Below are positions 6,587 through 12,197 of a stretch of DNA of 13,055 nt, piece by piece (positions within the stretch are counted from its first letter, which is position 1; each line of letters starts with the position of its first letter). This stretch comes from WHSM01 sp050701635 (GTDB lineage Bacteria > Actinomycetota > Actinomycetes > Mycobacteriales > Micromonosporaceae). The position numbers and the translations under genes are program-made. The notes beneath the pieces were generated by a model. It did not search any database. It saw only the letters and a list, made by a program, of their open reading frames with translations, and had not been told where the DNA came from. The stretch is taken from contig JBOGDF010000142.1 of NCBI GenBank assembly GCA_050701635.1, positions 1 to 13,055 on the forward strand, written 5' to 3'.

Positions 6587-6925
6587 GTGACCACGCAGAC
6601 AACTGGACCACCGATCGACCCAGCCATCTGGGAGCAGCCGGCGATGCGGGCCGCGCTGTGCGTACGCGACATCGGCGCCGTCTACCGTGAGCTGCAACGG
6701 GCCGGCGTACCGCAGCGGCAGATCGCCGCACTCACCGACCAGTCCCAGTCCGACGTCTCGGAGATCGTCTCCGGGCGCCGGGTGATCTCCTACGACCTGC
6801 TCGCCCGGATCGCCGACGGGCTCGGCGCGCCGCGCGGCTATCTCGGGCTCGGCTACGATCCCGGCACCGCGGCACTTCTCGCCTCACTGCAACGGCGGCC
6901 GACCCGGAGGCGTACACCTGGGTAG
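6587..6925 (+). CDS. XRE-type helix-turn-helix protein, stand-alone DNA-binding domain
   Basis: 112 residues. Residues about 30-85 form a Cro/C1-type HTH: VYRELQRAGVPQRQIAALTDQSQSDVSEIVSGRRVISYDLLARIADGLGAPRGYLGL, with the recognition helix around QSQSDVSEI. It should bind DNA as a cytosolic regulator. In actinobacteria this exact style of domain is commonly the N-terminus of much longer proteins with TPR repeats; here it ends at RRPTRRRTPG and TAG, so this is a reduced or truncated form. The GTG at 6587 has AAGGGG 6 nt upstream. The TAG (6923-6925) is in the same frame as the following sigma factor, with no other stop between. Its target is unknown; the adjacent sigma-factor operon is the obvious candidate. 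Confidence 0.82.
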   Translation: MTTQTTGPPIDPAIWEQPAMRAALCVRDIGAVYRELQRAGVPQRQIAALTDQSQSDVSEIVSGRRVISYDLLARIADGLGAPRGYLGLGYDPGTAALLASLQRRPTRRRTPG

Positions 6926-6943
6926 AGCGGGGAGGCGACGTCG

Positions 6944-7477
6944 ACGGAGACGTTCGAGGAGTTCGTACGCGGCGCGCTGCCGGCGCTGGGGCGCTACGCG
7001 TACGCGCTGACCGGAGACCGGCACGCCGCCGAGGACCTGGTGCAGGACACCCTGCTCAAGGTCTCCGGCGCGTGGCGGCGGATCCGGGGCGACGGCAACC
7101 CGGTCGGCTTCGCCACCACGACGATGTTCCGGACGTACGTCAGCCGCTGGCGGATGCTGCGCCGGCGACCGGCCACCGTCCCGTACACGGAGGAAAGCAC
7201 CGCGACCCCACGCGACGAGTACGCCGCCGTCGAGGCCCGCGACACGCTACGCCGCGCGCTGGCGACCCTGCCGGCGACGCAGCGCGCGGTGCTGGTGCTG
7301 TCCTGTCTGGACGGTGCCGAGGACGCGGAGATCGGCCGGATCCTGAGTCGCAAGCCCGCCACGGTGCGTTCGCTGCGCCACCGCGGGCTGACCGCGTTGC
7401 GGCGCCAGCTCAGCGCACCCGGACCACGGCCCACACTCCCGCCGGCCGTCGACGTCGAATTCTCGGGAGGTCAGTGA
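6944..7477 (+). CDS. ECF sigma factor, SigE family; start codon non-canonical or unresolved
   Basis: From codon 6944 it would be 177 residues. Region 2 reads FEEFVRGALPALGRYAYALTGDRHAAEDLVQDTLLKVSGAWRRI and continues to TTMFRTYVSRWRML. Region 4 reads LRRALATLPATQRAVLVLSCLDGAEDAEIGRILSRKPATVRSLRHRGLTALRRQL. This is a SigE-family (TIGR02983-like) sigma-70 factor that would direct RNA polymerase to its own promoters. The first canonical start in frame is the GTG at 7040, inside region 2 (AEDL-V-QDTL), which would delete the family's N-terminus. Between the TAG at 6923 and 7040 there is no ATG, GTG or TTG. ACG at 6944 has GGGGAGG 8 nt upstream and gives the expected [start]-ETFEEFV beginning. Alternatives are a start-codon mutation, or amber readthrough from the HTH gene. 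The stop overlaps the next gene's ATG by 1 nt. Confidence 0.75.
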   Translation, partial: TETFEEFVRGALPALGRYAYALTGDRHAAEDLVQDTLLKVSGAWRRIRGDGNPVGFATTTMFRTYVSRWRMLRRRPATVPYTEESTATPRDEYAAVEARDTLRRALATLPATQRAVLVLSCLDGAEDAEIGRILSRKPATVRSLRHRGLTALRRQLSAPGPRPTLPPAVDVEFSGGQ

Positions 7478-8769
7478 TGGACGGCCTGGAACGCCTGCTC
7501 GCCGAGGAGTTCCGCAGCGGCGGCGACCTGCGGCTGGATTCCGACCAGATCCTTTCGGGGGTACGCCGCCGGCGCCAGCGCCGTACGCTGCTCGCCGCCG
7601 CAGCCGGCGCCACGGTGCTGCTGCTCCTCGGGGGCGTCGGGTACGCCGCCACCCGGGACCGCGACGACTCCCGCCCCGCGGTCCCCGACCCGGAGCGCTC
7701 GGAGGCCGTCCACCACACCGAACCGCCGCCGCCGTACCTGCTGGTCGAGGCCGACTTCTCCGACCCGGCGCACGGGTACGCGATGTGGCTGGTCTGTGAG
7801 CAGCGCGGCCCGGTCACCGAACGCGGGTGCGGCTACCGATGGCAGACCACCACGGACGGCGGGAAGACCTGGCAACCGGGCAGGCCGCCGCCGGTGCCCG
7901 GCTTCGTCTGGGCTCGGGTCGAGGTGACGCCGGTGCCCCAGGTCGCCACGCTGCCCGGCGGCGGGATCGTGGTCGACGAGGACCCGTACACCAGCCCCGA
8001 TCACGTCCGCTGGTTCAGCGACGACGGCGGCCGTACCTGGCAGGAACGTACGTACCGGCCGCGCGAGACCATCGCGGAGGCACCCACCGGCAGCGGGGTG
8101 TACGTGTGGCCGCACGGCGACCACGAGGCCGACTTCGGCCGGCTCACCGTGATCCGGCCCGACGGCACAGCCGCCTGGCTGGGCGACAAGACCCCCCGCT
8201 TCGACAACGGCGAGATGGTCTCGGTACGGGTCACCGAAGCCTCCGACGGCAACCTGTGGGTCGACGCCGAACACGACTCCGACGCCGCGTCGAAGCTCAC
8301 GGTGAGTCGCGACCGGGGGCGGAGCTGGACCCAGGTCGCGCTGCCCCAGGCCAACGACGCGCGCGTGCTCACCAACGACGGCCAGACCGTGTACGCCGCG
8401 TACCCGGACGACTCGCAGGGCGCTGACCTGCTGCGGAGCACCGACGGCGGCCGGCACTGGGCCGCCGTGAAGGGTGACGAGGGGCCGGTACCCGGCGTGG
8501 TGACGCAATACCGGCACGCCCTCCTCCGCGACGGCACGGTGTTGCGCACCGCGGTCGACGTGGAGCCGGACCAGGACTTCGACCAGCGGGTGCACGTGCT
8601 GCGCAACGGCACCTACGAGTCGATCCCCGGCTCGCCCCAGGCGGGCCTGCTCGGCGTCGTCGGAGCCCGGGTAGTCGCCGTCAGCTACCCGACGTGGTTC
8701 AGCCAGAAGTCCTCGTACTGGCACTCGCCGGACGGGGTGCACTGGACGCGGTTCGCACCGCCGGGCTGA
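7477..8769 (+). CDS. membrane-anchored Asp-box (BNR/sortilin-like) repeat protein, likely partner of the sigma factor
   Basis: 430 residues. A short cytosolic N-terminus (1-36, MDGLERLLAEEF...VRRRRQRR) is followed by one membrane helix (about 37-58) and a large outer domain. That domain contains five Asp-box motifs: TTDGGKTW 125-132, SDDGGRTW 181-188, SRDRGRSW 277-284, STDGGRHW 321-328 and SPDGVHW 417-423. Asp boxes sit at beta-propeller turns in sialidases, sortilin and Ycf48-like proteins, so an extracellular propeller is expected. The sialidase catalytic residues are not evident, so no enzyme activity is claimed. The ATG overlaps the sigma-factor TGA by 1 nt, with GGGAGG 6 nt upstream, so translation is probably coupled. 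By analogy with sigma/anti-sigma pairs it may sense the envelope and hold the sigma factor, but it has no recognisable zinc anti-sigma domain. Confidence 0.85.
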   Translation: MDGLERLLAEEFRSGGDLRLDSDQILSGVRRRRQRRTLLAAAAGATVLLLLGGVGYAATRDRDDSRPAVPDPERSEAVHHTEPPPPYLLVEADFSDPAHGYAMWLVCEQRGPVTERGCGYRWQTTTDGGKTWQPGRPPPVPGFVWARVEVTPVPQVATLPGGGIVVDEDPYTSPDHVRWFSDDGGRTWQERTYRPRETIAEAPTGSGVYVWPHGDHEADFGRLTVIRPDGTAAWLGDKTPRFDNGEMVSVRVTEASDGNLWVDAEHDSDAASKLTVSRDRGRSWTQVALPQANDARVLTNDGQTVYAAYPDDSQGADLLRSTDGGRHWAAVKGDEGPVPGVVTQYRHALLRDGTVLRTAVDVEPDQDFDQRVHVLRNGTYESIPGSPQAGLLGVVGARVVAVSYPTWFSQKSSYWHSPDGVHWTRFAPPG

Positions 8770-8770
8770 T

Positions 8771-8810
8771 ACCCGGACGCGCCCCCGTCCGGGTTGCCGG
8801 TGGGGGCGCG
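8771..8810. terminator. bidirectional terminator with two competing stems
   Basis: ACCCGGAC (8771-8778) pairs perfectly with GTCCGGGT (8787-8794). Alternatively CGCGCCCCC (8778-8786) pairs perfectly with GGGGGCGCG (8802-8810). The two stems exclude each other. They fill the 58-bp gap between convergent genes, so each strand may use a different stem to stop transcription. Confidence 0.65.
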
Positions 8811-8827
8811 TACTGCTGCCCGGGTTG

Positions 8828-9268
8828 TCAGCTCATCGGGCGGGCCTTCTCGCCGTTGCTGTAGACGTCTTCGACGAAGTGGGCCACCTGCGGCTCGGAG
8901 AGGTGGCGTCCCAGGTCGGCTTCGCTGATCATGCCGACCAGCCGGTGGTTCTCGATCACCGGCATCCGCTTGATCTGGTGCTGCTGCATCCGGCTCAGTA
9001 CGTCGTCCACGTCGGTGCTCGACTCCACCCAGTGCAGCGTGCCCTGGGCGAACTCGCTCGCCTTCACCTCGGCCGGGTTACGCCCCTCGGCGCAACACCG
9101 GATCACGATGTCGCGGTCGGTAATGATGCCGTGGAGCCGGTTGTCCTTGCCGCAGATCGGCAGCGCGCCGACGTCCATGTCCCGCATCTTCCGGGCCGCC
9201 ATCAGCAGGGTGTCGTCTTCCCCGATGCACTCCGCGCCCATGTGCATGATGTCGCGAGCTGTAGTCAT
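8828..9268 (-). CDS. hrp1: two-CBS-domain protein, Hrp1 (hypoxic response protein 1) homologue
   Basis: 146 residues with two CBS domains (about 8-62 and 75-130). The N-terminus MTTARDIM, GALPICG, RLHGIITDRDIVI, HQIKRMPVIENHRLVGMISEADLGRHL and VAHFVEDV line up by eye with M. tuberculosis Hrp1 (Rv2626c). The two cysteines that form a disulfide in Hrp1 are kept at the same positions, Cys14 and Cys39. Hrp1 is a dimer strongly induced by hypoxia through DosR in mycobacteria; its ligand and exact role are unsettled. The ATG at 9268 is preceded by AAGGGGG 6 nt upstream. No DosR-box was found upstream, but an inverted repeat lies at 9304-9322. It is convergent with the Asp-box gene across a shared terminator. 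Confidence 0.92.
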   Translation of the reverse strand: MTTARDIMHMGAECIGEDDTLLMAARKMRDMDVGALPICGKDNRLHGIITDRDIVIRCCAEGRNPAEVKASEFAQGTLHWVESSTDVDDVLSRMQQHQIKRMPVIENHRLVGMISEADLGRHLSEPQVAHFVEDVYSNGEKARPMS

Positions 9269-9303
9269 CTGAACCCCCTTGCGATTGGTACGACAGGCTT
9301 CGC

Positions 9304-9322
9304 TGTCCCTGTGGTAGGGGCA
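9304..9322. promoter_or_regulatory. inverted repeat upstream of hrp1, candidate operator
   Basis: TGTCCCT and AGGGGCA flank a 5-nt centre (gtggt); six of seven positions are complementary. It starts 36 bp upstream of the hrp1 ATG. The order of half-sites (CCCT...AGGG) is opposite to the DosR box (GGGAC...GTCCC), so it is not a DosR site by consensus. Regulatory function is inferred from position only. Confidence 0.35.
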
Positions 9323-9464
9323 CGGCCTCAGCATGCTCCGCCACCCCAGACCCCGCCACCGGTACGCCAAACCCCGCCATGATCGATTCGCCCAGTCGGG
9401 TACGTCCGGGGATAACCGCGCCGCAACCCCGCCTCGCACCCCCGTGCCGAAGCGGCGGTGACTA

Positions 9465-9627
9465 GGCCGTGTCCTGTCGATCTTGGCCGAGCGAGCCGGG
9501 AATCAGGCGTCGATCCGGCAAGGCGGAGGGTTGCCCGGATACCGGTGTTGTATCCGGGTGACCCGACAACGCCGCCGGTCGGCGTCTGAGCCCGGCGCAG
9601 CCGGCTGAAGATCGGCAGGACATGGCC
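9465..9627. mobile_element. 163-bp MITE-like palindromic element with TA target duplication
   Basis: Terminal inverted repeats match at 18 of the outermost 20 bases (left GGCCGTGTCCTGTCGATCTT, right complement GGCCATGTCCTGCCGATCTT). The element is symmetrical: 78 nt, a 7-nt loop (cggtgtt), then 78 nt, with 50 of 78 positions complementary even without gaps; the innermost 8 bp are perfect. TA lies directly outside both ends (9463-9464 and 9628-9629) within CTAG, the type of target and duplication known for IS5-family (IS427-group) elements, and TA also for IS630-type. It has no ORF of note, so it would be non-autonomous, moved by a transposase encoded elsewhere. The parent family is inferred. 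Confidence 0.78.
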
Positions 9628-9633
9628 TAGGCT
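9605..9633 (+). promoter_or_regulatory. promoter formed at the right end of the MITE-like element
   Basis: TAGGCT (9628-9633) fits TANNNT; its TA is the element's right-hand target duplicate. CTGAAG (9605-9610), 17 nt upstream and inside the element's terminal repeat, is a modest -35 match (TTGACA at four of six). Transcription would start near 9640, leaving a short leader with AAGGGGG at 9661-9667 before the ATG at 9672. Confidence 0.45.
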
Positions 9634-9671
9634 GATGCGCTGATCCACCCGGACCACCCGAAGGGGGACAC

Positions 9672-10331
9672 ATGCAGCCGTACGGTGCGCCGTCGCAGCC
9701 GGAGCCGGAAGGTGCCTCGAGCACCGTGAAGCTGGCGGTCGCGCTGGTGATGGCCGCGGTGGTGCTGGCGGTCGTGGAGGCGATCCTCGCGATCTACATC
9801 CAGCAGGGGATCCTCTCCGATGTCAACAACGACAGCGAGGACATCCAGCAGATCAAGATCAGCTTCGGGGTGCTGGTGGGGGTCAACCTGGTGCTGGCGG
9901 CCGGGCTGTCCGGCGGTGCCCTGCTGACGCTGCAGCGCAAGGTAGCCGGCAAGGCCATGGTCTGGGCCTTCGGGATCCTCTCGCTGTTCATGCGGGTGGG
10001 CTGCGGCGGGATGGCGGTGCTGTTCATCTGGGTTGCCAACTCCTTGGGTGAGGAGGACATGCCGTTCCCGGCCTGGGCGCTGTGGGCGATCATCGCGATC
10101 GAGGTGGTGGCGCTACTGGTGATCATCGCGGCCATGGCGATGCTGATGACGAAGGGCGCAAGCTTCAAGGACCCGCCGGCTGGCGTGGGCCCGCCCGGCG
10201 GGTACGGCGCCCCGTACGGTGGGCCGCCAACCGGCTCGCCGATGGCCCCTCCGATGTCCGGTCCCCCGACCTCGGCTCCCCCGGACGGCCTGCCCCACCT
10301 GCCGCCCACCCCAGGCTGGCCCGGCGCCTGA
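9672..10331 (+). CDS. four-TM membrane protein with Pro/Gly-rich tail, function unknown
   Basis: 219 residues. A short Pro-rich N-terminus (QPYGAPSQPEPEG) is followed by four predicted membrane helices at about 19-43, 62-87, 94-121 and 134-159. A Pro/Gly/Ala-rich tail (about 167-219: GGYGAPYGGPPTGSP...LPPTPGWPGA) lies on the same side as the N-terminus. An acidic loop (DVNNDSEDIQQ) separates helices 1 and 2. Such 'PYG/GPP' tails are common on actinobacterial membrane proteins but do not name a family; I do not recognise this one. The ATG at 9672 has a strong AAGGGGG site. Expression probably starts at the edge of the MITE-like element. It converges with the PEP mutase-like gene, 48 bp apart. 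Confidence 0.85.
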   Translation: MQPYGAPSQPEPEGASSTVKLAVALVMAAVVLAVVEAILAIYIQQGILSDVNNDSEDIQQIKISFGVLVGVNLVLAAGLSGGALLTLQRKVAGKAMVWAFGILSLFMRVGCGGMAVLFIWVANSLGEEDMPFPAWALWAIIAIEVVALLVIIAAMAMLMTKGASFKDPPAGVGPPGGYGAPYGGPPTGSPMAPPMSGPPTSAPPDGLPHLPPTPGWPGA

Positions 10332-10379
10332 CGCCGGTTTCGGTTGGGCGGCGCCGGTGCGGTCAGCAGTGCCGTGCGG

Positions 10380-11156
10380 TCAGCGGGCGTACGGGTCGCC
10401 GCCGTCGGCGATGGTGTCGGCGATCTGGCGCAGCGCGGCCATCGTGGCGCGCAGGATCCCCGGCCCGTACGACACCCGCGCCACTCCGAGTTTCGCCAGC
10501 TCGGCCAGGCTCGGCGTACCGGGCCGGAACAGTACGTTGATCGGGCCCGGGATCTCGGCGGCGAGCGCACCGATGGTCTCCGCGTCGGAGACCAGGATCG
10601 GGTAGACGCAGTCGGCGCCGGCTTCCAGGTAGAGCCGGCCGCGCCGGATCGCCTCGGGTAGCCGCTCCGACTCCTCGCCCCACTCCTGGTAGAACACGTC
10701 GACCCGGGCGTTGATCACCAGGTTGACCCCGGCCGCGGTCGCCGCCGAGCGGAGCGCCGCGATCCGGTTGGCCTGGGTCTCGGCGCGTACCAGACCACCG
10801 GCCCAGTGGTCGCTGTCCTCCAGGTTGCAGCCGACCGCGCCGGCCTCGAGCAGGCGGCGTACCAGCTCGGCCGGGCTCAGCCCGTACCCGGCCTCGACGT
10901 CGGCGGTGACCGGTACGCCCACCGCGCCGGCGATCCGGCCGGCGGCGGCGAACATCTCGTCGATCGGCGCGCCCTCGTGGTCCGGGTAGCCCAGGCTCTG
11001 CGCGATCGGCGCGCTCCCGGTGGCGATCGCCGGGAAGCCGGCTTCGGCCACCACCACCGCGCTCGCCGCGTCCCATACGTTCGGCAGCACCAGCGGCGCG
11101 TCCCCGTGGTGCAGCGCCCGCAGCTGCTCGGCCTGGCTGTCGAGTTCCTCCGTCAC
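10380..11156 (-). CDS. isocitrate lyase / PEP mutase superfamily enzyme (PF13714-like)
   Basis: 258 residues from the GTG at 11156. A TIM-barrel enzyme of the PEP mutase/isocitrate lyase superfamily: LPNVWDAASAVVVAEAG, ATGSAPIAQSLGYPD, VPVTADVEAGYG (metal-binding Asp86 and Glu88), GCNLED (Glu113) and INARVDVF (Arg151, Asp153). It lacks the KKCGH motif of true isocitrate lyases and is far shorter. This subgroup is usually annotated as a carboxyvinyl-carboxyphosphonate phosphorylmutase-like or oxaloacetase-like lyase; the substrate cannot be told from sequence. An upstream GTG at 11165 is also in frame, but it overlaps the -10 hexamer TAGTGT, which lies 7 nt before the GTG at 11156. That favours a leaderless start at 11156. 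It lies downstream of vapC on the same strand but seems to have its own promoter. Confidence 0.88.
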   Translation of the reverse strand: MTEELDSQAEQLRALHHGDAPLVLPNVWDAASAVVVAEAGFPAIATGSAPIAQSLGYPDHEGAPIDEMFAAAGRIAGAVGVPVTADVEAGYGLSPAELVRRLLEAGAVGCNLEDSDHWAGGLVRAETQANRIAALRSAATAAGVNLVINARVDVFYQEWGEESERLPEAIRRGRLYLEAGADCVYPILVSDAETIGALAAEIPGPINVLFRPGTPSLAELAKLGVARVSYGPGILRATMAALRQIADTIADGGDPYAR

Positions 11157-11163
11157 GCCACGC

Positions 11164-11169
11164 ACACTA
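11164..11169 (-). promoter_or_regulatory. -10 hexamer for leaderless PEP mutase-like gene
   Basis: On the minus strand TAGTGT (TANNNT) is followed by 7 nt and GTG. This is the same geometry as at the oligopeptidase B and three-TM genes. No convincing -35 lies 17-18 nt upstream. It decides the start codon of this gene. Confidence 0.5.
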
Positions 11170-11202
11170 ACCGCTGCGGCGGGAACGACGATGCGGCGTG
11201 CC

Positions 11203-11604
11203 TCACCCCAGCACCTCGACGCGCTGGTCGACCGCGGCCCATCGCTTGTCAGCCGTCAAGATCATGCTCGCATCGTCCACGATCCCCACCGCGATCACCA
11301 GCGCATCCGGCAGCCGCAGCGAACGGTGCTTCGCGCGCAGCGCCGCCGCCTGCACCGCCACCTCCTCATCGATGACGCGAGCGGGCCCGAACATCTGGGT
11401 CAGCAGGGTACGGACGCCGCCTAGGCTGGACGGGCGGTAGCGGGCGGTGCTGACGAGTGTCTCCGCGAGAACCGTGGCCGGCATCGCAAACTGCCCGCCG
11501 TCGCGACCCAAATCCGCGATCCTCGTCGTCGCCGCCACGTTGTGTGGGTCAGTCGGATCGAGAAAACCAATGAGCACGCTCGAGTCGACTACTACCGCTC
11601 CCAC
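11203..11604 (-). CDS. vapC: VapC-type PIN-domain toxin
   Basis: 133 residues, a single PIN domain. The four acidic metal-binding residues of the family are visible: Asp7 in VVVDSSVL, Glu48 in VLAETL, Asp100 in LRLPDAL and Asp119 in LTADKRW. PIN toxins of this kind cleave RNA (often tRNA or rRNA) when freed from their antitoxin. The GTG start at 11604 lies inside the end of the vapB gene (13-nt overlap, 11592-11604), which forces translational coupling. No better start is available, since the VVVDSS strand follows at once. No residue essential to the family is missing, so it looks functional. Confidence 0.9.
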   Translation of the reverse strand: MGAVVVDSSVLIGFLDPTDPHNVAATTRIADLGRDGGQFAMPATVLAETLVSTARYRPSSLGGVRTLLTQMFGPARVIDEEVAVQAAALRAKHRSLRLPDALVIAVGIVDDASMILTADKRWAAVDQRVEVLG

Positions 11605-11861
11605 TCGTTCCTCAATCCCTCAAGATCGGCTGCCTCAGCGAGGCCCGGCATGGACCCAGCAAGCTGGTCAAAGGCTTCCCAGAACGGATCAGTGACCCGT
11701 ACCAGGCGAAACACGCCGTCGGCGATCACTTCGACACGCAGGATGTCACCAGACTTCACGTGGGCAGCCCGAAGCGCAGCGACCGGTAAGGTGACCTGGT
11801 TCTTGCTGCTCACTTTGGTGGTGCGTACCCTCGGCTCATTTTCCTTTACGGCAGCTGGCAT
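11592..11861 (-). CDS. vapB: VapB-type antitoxin with AbrB/MazE DNA-binding domain
   Basis: 89 residues. Residues about 13-56 are a SpoVT/AbrB swapped-hairpin domain (TTKVSSKNQVTLPVAALRAAHVKSGDILRVEVIADGVFRLVRV). Residues 57-89 (DPFWEAFDQLAGS...LEGLRNEWER) are the acidic helical tail that should wrap the toxin. It neutralises VapC and represses its own operon (family knowledge). The ATG at 11861 is set by a -10 TATCCT ending 6 nt upstream with TTCACG 17 nt further; there is no Shine-Dalgarno site, so it is probably leaderless. GC around its start is about 52% and mid-gene about 62%, lower than the surrounding sequence, in line with horizontal acquisition. Confidence 0.88.
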   Translation of the reverse strand: MPAAVKENEPRVRTTKVSSKNQVTLPVAALRAAHVKSGDILRVEVIADGVFRLVRVTDPFWEAFDQLAGSMPGLAEAADLEGLRNEWER

Positions 11862-11871
11862 AAGTAAAGGA
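11842..11871. promoter_or_regulatory. inverted repeat over the vapB start, likely autoregulatory operator
   Basis: TCCTTTAC at 11842-11849 and GTAAAGGA at 11864-11871 are perfect complements separated by 14 nt. The repeat spans the vapB start codon and overlaps the -10 hexamer. Half-site centres are 22 bp apart, about two helical turns, suiting a VapB-type dimer or a VapBC complex. Role inferred from position. Confidence 0.55.
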
Positions 11872-11896
11872 TAGCTCTCCACGATCAATTCGTGAA
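11868..11896 (-). promoter_or_regulatory. vapBC promoter (leaderless)
   Basis: On the minus strand TTCACG (11896-11891), a 17-nt spacer and TATCCT (11873-11868) precede the vapB ATG by 6 nt. The -35 overlaps the stop-proximal codons of the upstream three-TM gene, so the toxin-antitoxin pair has its own promoter within that gene's end. Confidence 0.5.
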
Positions 11897-12184
11897 GTAC
11901 GCCGTCAGCAGGTACGCGGCGCCTACCAGCGCGCCGATCACGCCGGCGGCACCGAGCGCCAGCGGGAGCGAGGCGCCGAGCCGGCGTACCAGGAAACCAC
12001 CCAGCACCATCAGTACGGGCGGCGCCAGGAACAGCAGCCACAGCCACCACGGCCGGTCGACTTCGCCACGGGTGTCGAACCCCGACCACAGCAGGTTGAG
12101 CCCCACGCCGAACATCGCGATCCCGGCCAGCGCGATGCCCGCCACCAGTACGGCGCCGCCCACCAGCCACTCGGTCACCCGCAT
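11885..12184 (-). CDS. small three-TM membrane protein, function unknown
   Basis: 99 residues with three predicted membrane helices at about 6-33, 46-67 and 72-96. The loop after helix 1 carries SGFDTRGEVDRPWW, and VRRLG lies between helices 2 and 3. I do not recognise a family. The ATG at 12184 has no ribosome site but has TAGCCT (12197-12192 on the minus strand) ending 7 nt upstream, so it is probably leaderless. The gene's 3' end holds the -35 of the vapBC promoter; the gene ends 23 bp before the vapB ATG. Confidence 0.72.
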   Translation of the reverse strand: MRVTEWLVGGAVLVAGIALAGIAMFGVGLNLLWSGFDTRGEVDRPWWLWLLFLAPPVLMVLGGFLVRRLGASLPLALGAAGVIGALVGAAYLLTAYFTN

Positions 12185-12191
12185 GTGCGCC

Positions 12192-12197
12192 AGGCTA
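12192..12197 (-). promoter_or_regulatory. -10 hexamer for leaderless three-TM gene
   Basis: TAGCCT on the minus strand, 7 nt before the ATG at 12184. GTTGAC at 12228-12223 is a good -35 word, but the 25-nt spacer is too long. Confidence 0.5.

Larger units (their letters stand above)
9269..9671. other. divergent intergenic region hrp1 / four-TM protein
   Basis: This gap of about 400 bp holds the inverted repeat at 9304-9322, the MITE-like element at 9465-9627, and a -10 at its right edge. The stretch 9323-9464 shows nothing I can name: GC-rich, no stem of note, no coding pattern. Confidence 0.5.

Noticed and set aside
7471..8742. Minus-strand open frame opposite the Asp-box gene
   Set aside because: Alternate-frame composition; the plus frame has regularly spaced Asp boxes and a coupled start.
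7477..8769. Sialidase function for the Asp-box protein
   Set aside because: Asp boxes occur in many non-enzymatic propellers, and the arginine triad and other catalytic residues of sialidases are not evident.
9269..9400. DosR box upstream of hrp1
   Set aside because: No GGGAC-N4-GTCCC-like arrangement was found; the only inverted repeat has the half-sites in the opposite order.
10355..10384. GTGCGGTCAGC repeated twice, 19 bp apart, between convergent genes
   Set aside because: Short, two copies only and no symmetry; most likely chance in GC-rich sequence.
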